Source of the DNA: Pseudomonadota bacterium
Lineage (GTDB): Bacteria > Desulfobacterota > Desulfovibrionia > Desulfovibrionales > Desulfovibrionaceae
DNA: 64,000 nt
Direction: 5' to 3'
Assembly (NCBI GenBank): GCA_023419375.1
Contig: JAEZYD010000022.1
Coordinates: forward strand, 62,001 to 126,000
Shown here: positions 63,218 to 64,000 of the stretch, piece by piece
Layout: every line of letters begins with the position of its first letter
How positions within the stretch are numbered: position 1 is the stretch's first letter
Made by a program: the position numbers and the translations under genes
Notes under the pieces: generated by a model
What the model saw: the letters and a program-made list of their open reading frames with translations, nothing else
The model's database searches: none
Told to the model about the DNA's origin: nothing

Positions 63218-64000
63218 TTAGGTGCGGCTTCTGGGCAGCAGCAGATTGAGCAGAACGCCCGTAACCGCCGCAAGGCCGATGCCGCCAAGCTTGAACGAAC
63301 CAATGCTGAACTGCATGCCGCCCACGCCAAAGATGATGATAAGCGCGACAATGATCATGTTGCGCGGTTCCATCAGATCCTTGCCAGCCCGCACCAGCGT
63401 GTTCAGGCCCACAACCATGATCGCGCCAAACAGCAGAATCATGATGCCGCCCATGACGGGCACGGGAATGGAGCCAAGGAACGCGCCGATTTTAGCCACA
63501 AACGACAGCAAGATTGAACACATGGCAGCCCAGGTCATCACGGCGGGGTTGAACACCCGCGTAAGGCTCACCGCGCCGATAACCTCGGCATAGGTGGTGC
63601 AGGGCGGGCCGCCCACAAAACCGGCAGCCATGGTGGCAACGCCGTCGCCAAACATGGTGGCGTGAACGCCGGGGTCTTTCAGGTAGTCGCGCCCGGTAAT
63701 GGAGCTGATGGCGACAACGTCGCCAAAGTGCTCAATGGCCGGGGCAAGCGTAATGGGCATGATAAACAGTATGGGTTCCCAGGCGAACTCGGGGAAGGTG
63801 AACGAAGGCATCTGCAACCAGGGGGTTGCGGCAACCTTTGTCCAATCGCCCACGCCGAAAAACATCGAAACAATAAAGCCCGCCGCAATGCCGCACAAAA
63901 TGGGCATGAGGCGCAAAAAGCCCTTGCCCATGAGCGACACCAGCACGGTAACGGCCAGCGAAGTCATGGAAATCCACAGGGCCGTGTTTTCAGGCACCAG
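63218..64000 (-). CDS. uraA: Uracil/xanthine permease (NCS2 family), C-terminal part
   Basis: The gene runs off the right edge; 261 codons are seen. Membrane segments and the signature stretches of the NCS2 uracil permeases are present: APAIEHFGDVVAISSITGRDYLKDPGV, GDGVATMAAGFVGGPPCTTYAEVIGAV and IPVPVMGGIMILLFGAI. It imports uracil or a similar base by proton symport. A GTG at 63997 is internal, not the start, since about 150 residues of the family are missing. Substrate by homology only. Confidence 0.93.
   Translation of the reverse strand: MVPENTALWISMTSLAVTVLVSLMGKGFLRLMPILCGIAAGFIVSMFFGVGDWTKVAATPWLQMPSFTFPEFAWEPILFIMPITLAPAIEHFGDVVAISSITGRDYLKDPGVHATMFGDGVATMAAGFVGGPPCTTYAEVIGAVSLTRVFNPAVMTWAAMCSILLSFVAKIGAFLGSIPVPVMGGIMILLFGAIMVVGLNTLVRAGKDLMEPRNMIIVALIIIFGVGGMQFSIGSFKLGGIGLAAVTGVLLNLLLPRSRT

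Overview
The window is a dense, GC-rich bacterial chromosome segment. Its genes point to a Gram-negative anaerobe of the Desulfovibrionaceae, probably close to Desulfovibrio desulfuricans. The supporting signs are a meso-DAP-type MurE, several lipoproteins and exported proteins, a flavodoxin/ferredoxin fusion, the MEP isoprenoid pathway and the order rpsU-yqeY-mutS2-dnaG-rpoD. The genus is an inference from gene order and protein character; no sulfate-reduction gene lies here. I see no rRNA, tRNA, CRISPR array, prophage or intact insertion sequence.

Layout. 1-7.3 kb (minus): start of the division/cell-wall cluster mraZ-rsmH-ftsL-ftsI-murE-murF-mraY, headed by a good promoter that overlaps a phased array of MraZ boxes. 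7.5-10.2 kb (plus): pyk and an HD-GYP gene, closed by a perfect bidirectional terminator. 10.2-12 kb (minus): a flavodoxin/ferredoxin protein and two small envelope proteins. 12-16.5 kb (minus): carBA; 16.7-19.6 kb (plus): argG and argH. Carbamoyl phosphate and arginine synthesis are therefore divergently arranged. 19.6-23.6 kb: an unrecognised HisD-like protein, a second EF-G and rsmA. 23.7-31.3 kb: an HU gene, then an expanded macromolecular-synthesis cluster. 31.4-33.5 kb: nuclease, queC and an unknown protein, translationally coupled. 33.5-42 kb (minus): dxs, ispA, xseB, an M23 peptidase, xseA, proS and ispG. 42.2-44.1 kb (plus): two FlgO-like proteins and a TPR-like protein behind a sigma-54 promoter. 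44.3-51.1 kb: ychF, a 147-bp palindromic element, ugd (minus), acpS, nnr, tsaE and lysC. 51.2-62.5 kb is more accessory: HAD phosphatase, polysaccharide deacetylase, HD-GYP, a PHP/glycosyltransferase fusion, an MFS pump and SDR enzyme facing a LysR regulator, and a PAS-GGDEF protein. An AT-rich gap and a truncated uracil permease close the window.

Functional themes are peptidoglycan synthesis and division, translation and replication housekeeping, isoprenoid precursors, arginine/pyrimidine precursors, c-di-GMP signalling (one GGDEF and two HD-GYP proteins) and envelope polysaccharide. The most unusual observations are a miniature palindromic element sitting in the stop codon of ychF, with a related end at the stop codon of proS; the MraZ operator array; the sigma-54-driven FlgO operon; the PHP-glycosyltransferase fusion; and the HisD-like orphan after argH.
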